In this document: piece by piece, positions 6,632 to 7,247 of the stretch
Layout of the letters: each line of letters begins with the position of its first letter
How positions within the stretch are numbered: the stretch's first letter is position 1
NCBI GenBank assembly: GCA_016210935.1
Contig: JACQTH010000250.1
Location: 1 to 7,247, forward strand
DNA: 7,247 nucleotides
Reading direction: 5' to 3'
Source: Acidobacteriota bacterium
GTDB taxonomy: Bacteria; Acidobacteriota; Vicinamibacteria; Vicinamibacterales; JACQTH01
Notes under the pieces: model-generated
What the model was told of the DNA's origin: nothing
Database searches by the model: none
What the model saw: the letters and a program-made list of their open reading frames with translations, nothing else
Translations under genes and position numbers: made by a program

Positions 6632-7247
6632 ATGCGCAGGCGTGGCCGAGGTTGGTTTGCGGCGTTCTTTCTGCTGGTTCCGGCGGGCGTTGTCGCCCAG
6701 ACCTCCCGTACCGCCGTCATCGAGCAACAGGTCCGCGACAAGGAGCAGGCGCTTCGGCCGTACGAGCCGGGCAGGCTCGAAAAGCTGGCTCTCCTGGCCG
6801 AGTCGCCGTTCGATCCCAGCAAACCCTCGACAGCCGTTCGGTCGGGGTGGTATCCGCTCTTCGGCACACTACCGCTCAGAGGCGGGCTCTCCTTCGGCGC
6901 CGGCTACCGCACTCGACTGCCCGGTCGCGCGACAGCCGATGCCTCACTCGCCCTGTCGTTCCGAGGGTATCGCCAGCTCCAGACAGGCGTCACCGTGCCG
7001 GAGCTCGGCGGGGGACCGATCGATGTGCGCGTGTCGGCGCGGTTCCGCGACTACCCGCGCGAGCGGTTCTTCGGGATCGGCGGTGATGCGCTGGTTGGCG
7101 ATCGCGTGTCGTACACCATGCGCGACGTCGACTATGTCGTGGCGCTCACGGCGCATCCAAATGAATGGTTGAAGGCCGGCCTCGACGCCGGTTATCTGTC
7201 GTCCGCGCTGCGGCCCGGCAGGGACTCGCGATTCCCGAGCGTCGAGC
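6632..7247 (+). CDS. BamA/TamA-type (Omp85, D15) outer-membrane beta-barrel protein, 3' end outside window
   Basis: The frame is open from the ATG at 6632 to the right edge, giving 205 complete codons. A Sec signal peptide is clear (MRRRGRGW, hydrophobic core, AGVVA|Q, cut after Ala22). Residues about 35-55 carry the charged segment 'LRPYEPGRLEKL', which I recall in front of POTRA-less barrels of this type in Acidobacteria. From about residue 73 the sequence alternates polar and hydrophobic residues with aromatic strand ends: 'GWYPLFGTLPLRGGLSFGAG', then 'VRVSARFRDYPRERFFGIGG', then 'YTMRDVDYVVALTAHPNEWL'. The 'RDYPRERFFGIGGDA' stretch is characteristic of the surface-antigen/D15 barrels. There is no room for POTRA repeats between the signal peptide and the first strands, so this is unlikely to be the housekeeping BamA. 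It should sit in the outer membrane. A role in exporting or anchoring the upstream VWA proteins is inferred only from position. Confidence 0.85.
   Translation, partial: MRRRGRGWFAAFFLLVPAGVVAQTSRTAVIEQQVRDKEQALRPYEPGRLEKLALLAESPFDPSKPSTAVRSGWYPLFGTLPLRGGLSFGAGYRTRLPGRATADASLALSFRGYRQLQTGVTVPELGGGPIDVRVSARFRDYPRERFFGIGGDALVGDRVSYTMRDVDYVVALTAHPNEWLKAGLDAGYLSSALRPGRDSRFPSVE

Noticed and set aside
6223..7086. Plus-strand open frame (287 codons) bridging the TPR-VWA gene and the barrel gene
   Set aside because: It overlaps the TPR repeats and then the barrel gene, both in better frames. It has no signal peptide or domain of its own.

Overview
The window is high-GC (mostly G/C at third codon positions) and reads as a single plus-strand gene cluster. 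The two proteins with the acidobacterial 'VWFA-related' architecture, the POTRA-less Omp85-like barrel and the Ala-Gln signal-peptide cleavage sites all point to an Acidobacteriota genome. An uncultured Vicinamibacteria-type lineage is likely, but that is an inference from protein style and composition, not from a marker gene.

Layout: (1) from the left edge to 2578, the 3' part of a large gene (858 codons visible, start outside the window) for a protein I do not recognise, probably largely helical, with a small 9-bp tandem repeat inside it. (2) 2478-3632, a secreted VWA protein with a complete MIDAS metal site; its start and signal peptide lie inside the end of gene 1, giving a 101-bp out-of-frame overlap. 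(3) 3644-6517, a secreted 957-residue protein with a Pro-rich N-terminus, a VWA domain whose metal site is degenerate, two probable beta-sandwich regions and C-terminal TPR repeats; it follows gene 2 after 11 bp. (4) A 114-bp, more AT-rich spacer, then from 6632 to the right edge the 5' part of an outer-membrane beta-barrel gene of the BamA/TamA (D15) type without POTRA domains.

Genes 1-3 are packed like one transcription unit. Gene 4 may be read through or have its own promoter in the spacer. Genes 2-4 all encode Sec signal peptides that should leave glutamine as the first mature residue. Together the products suggest an envelope module: two periplasmic or surface VWA proteins for protein-protein contact, a TPR scaffold and an outer-membrane barrel. 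The function is unknown and the grouping is inferred from gene order only. No RNA genes, CRISPR arrays, insertion sequences, attachment sites or clear terminators were seen.
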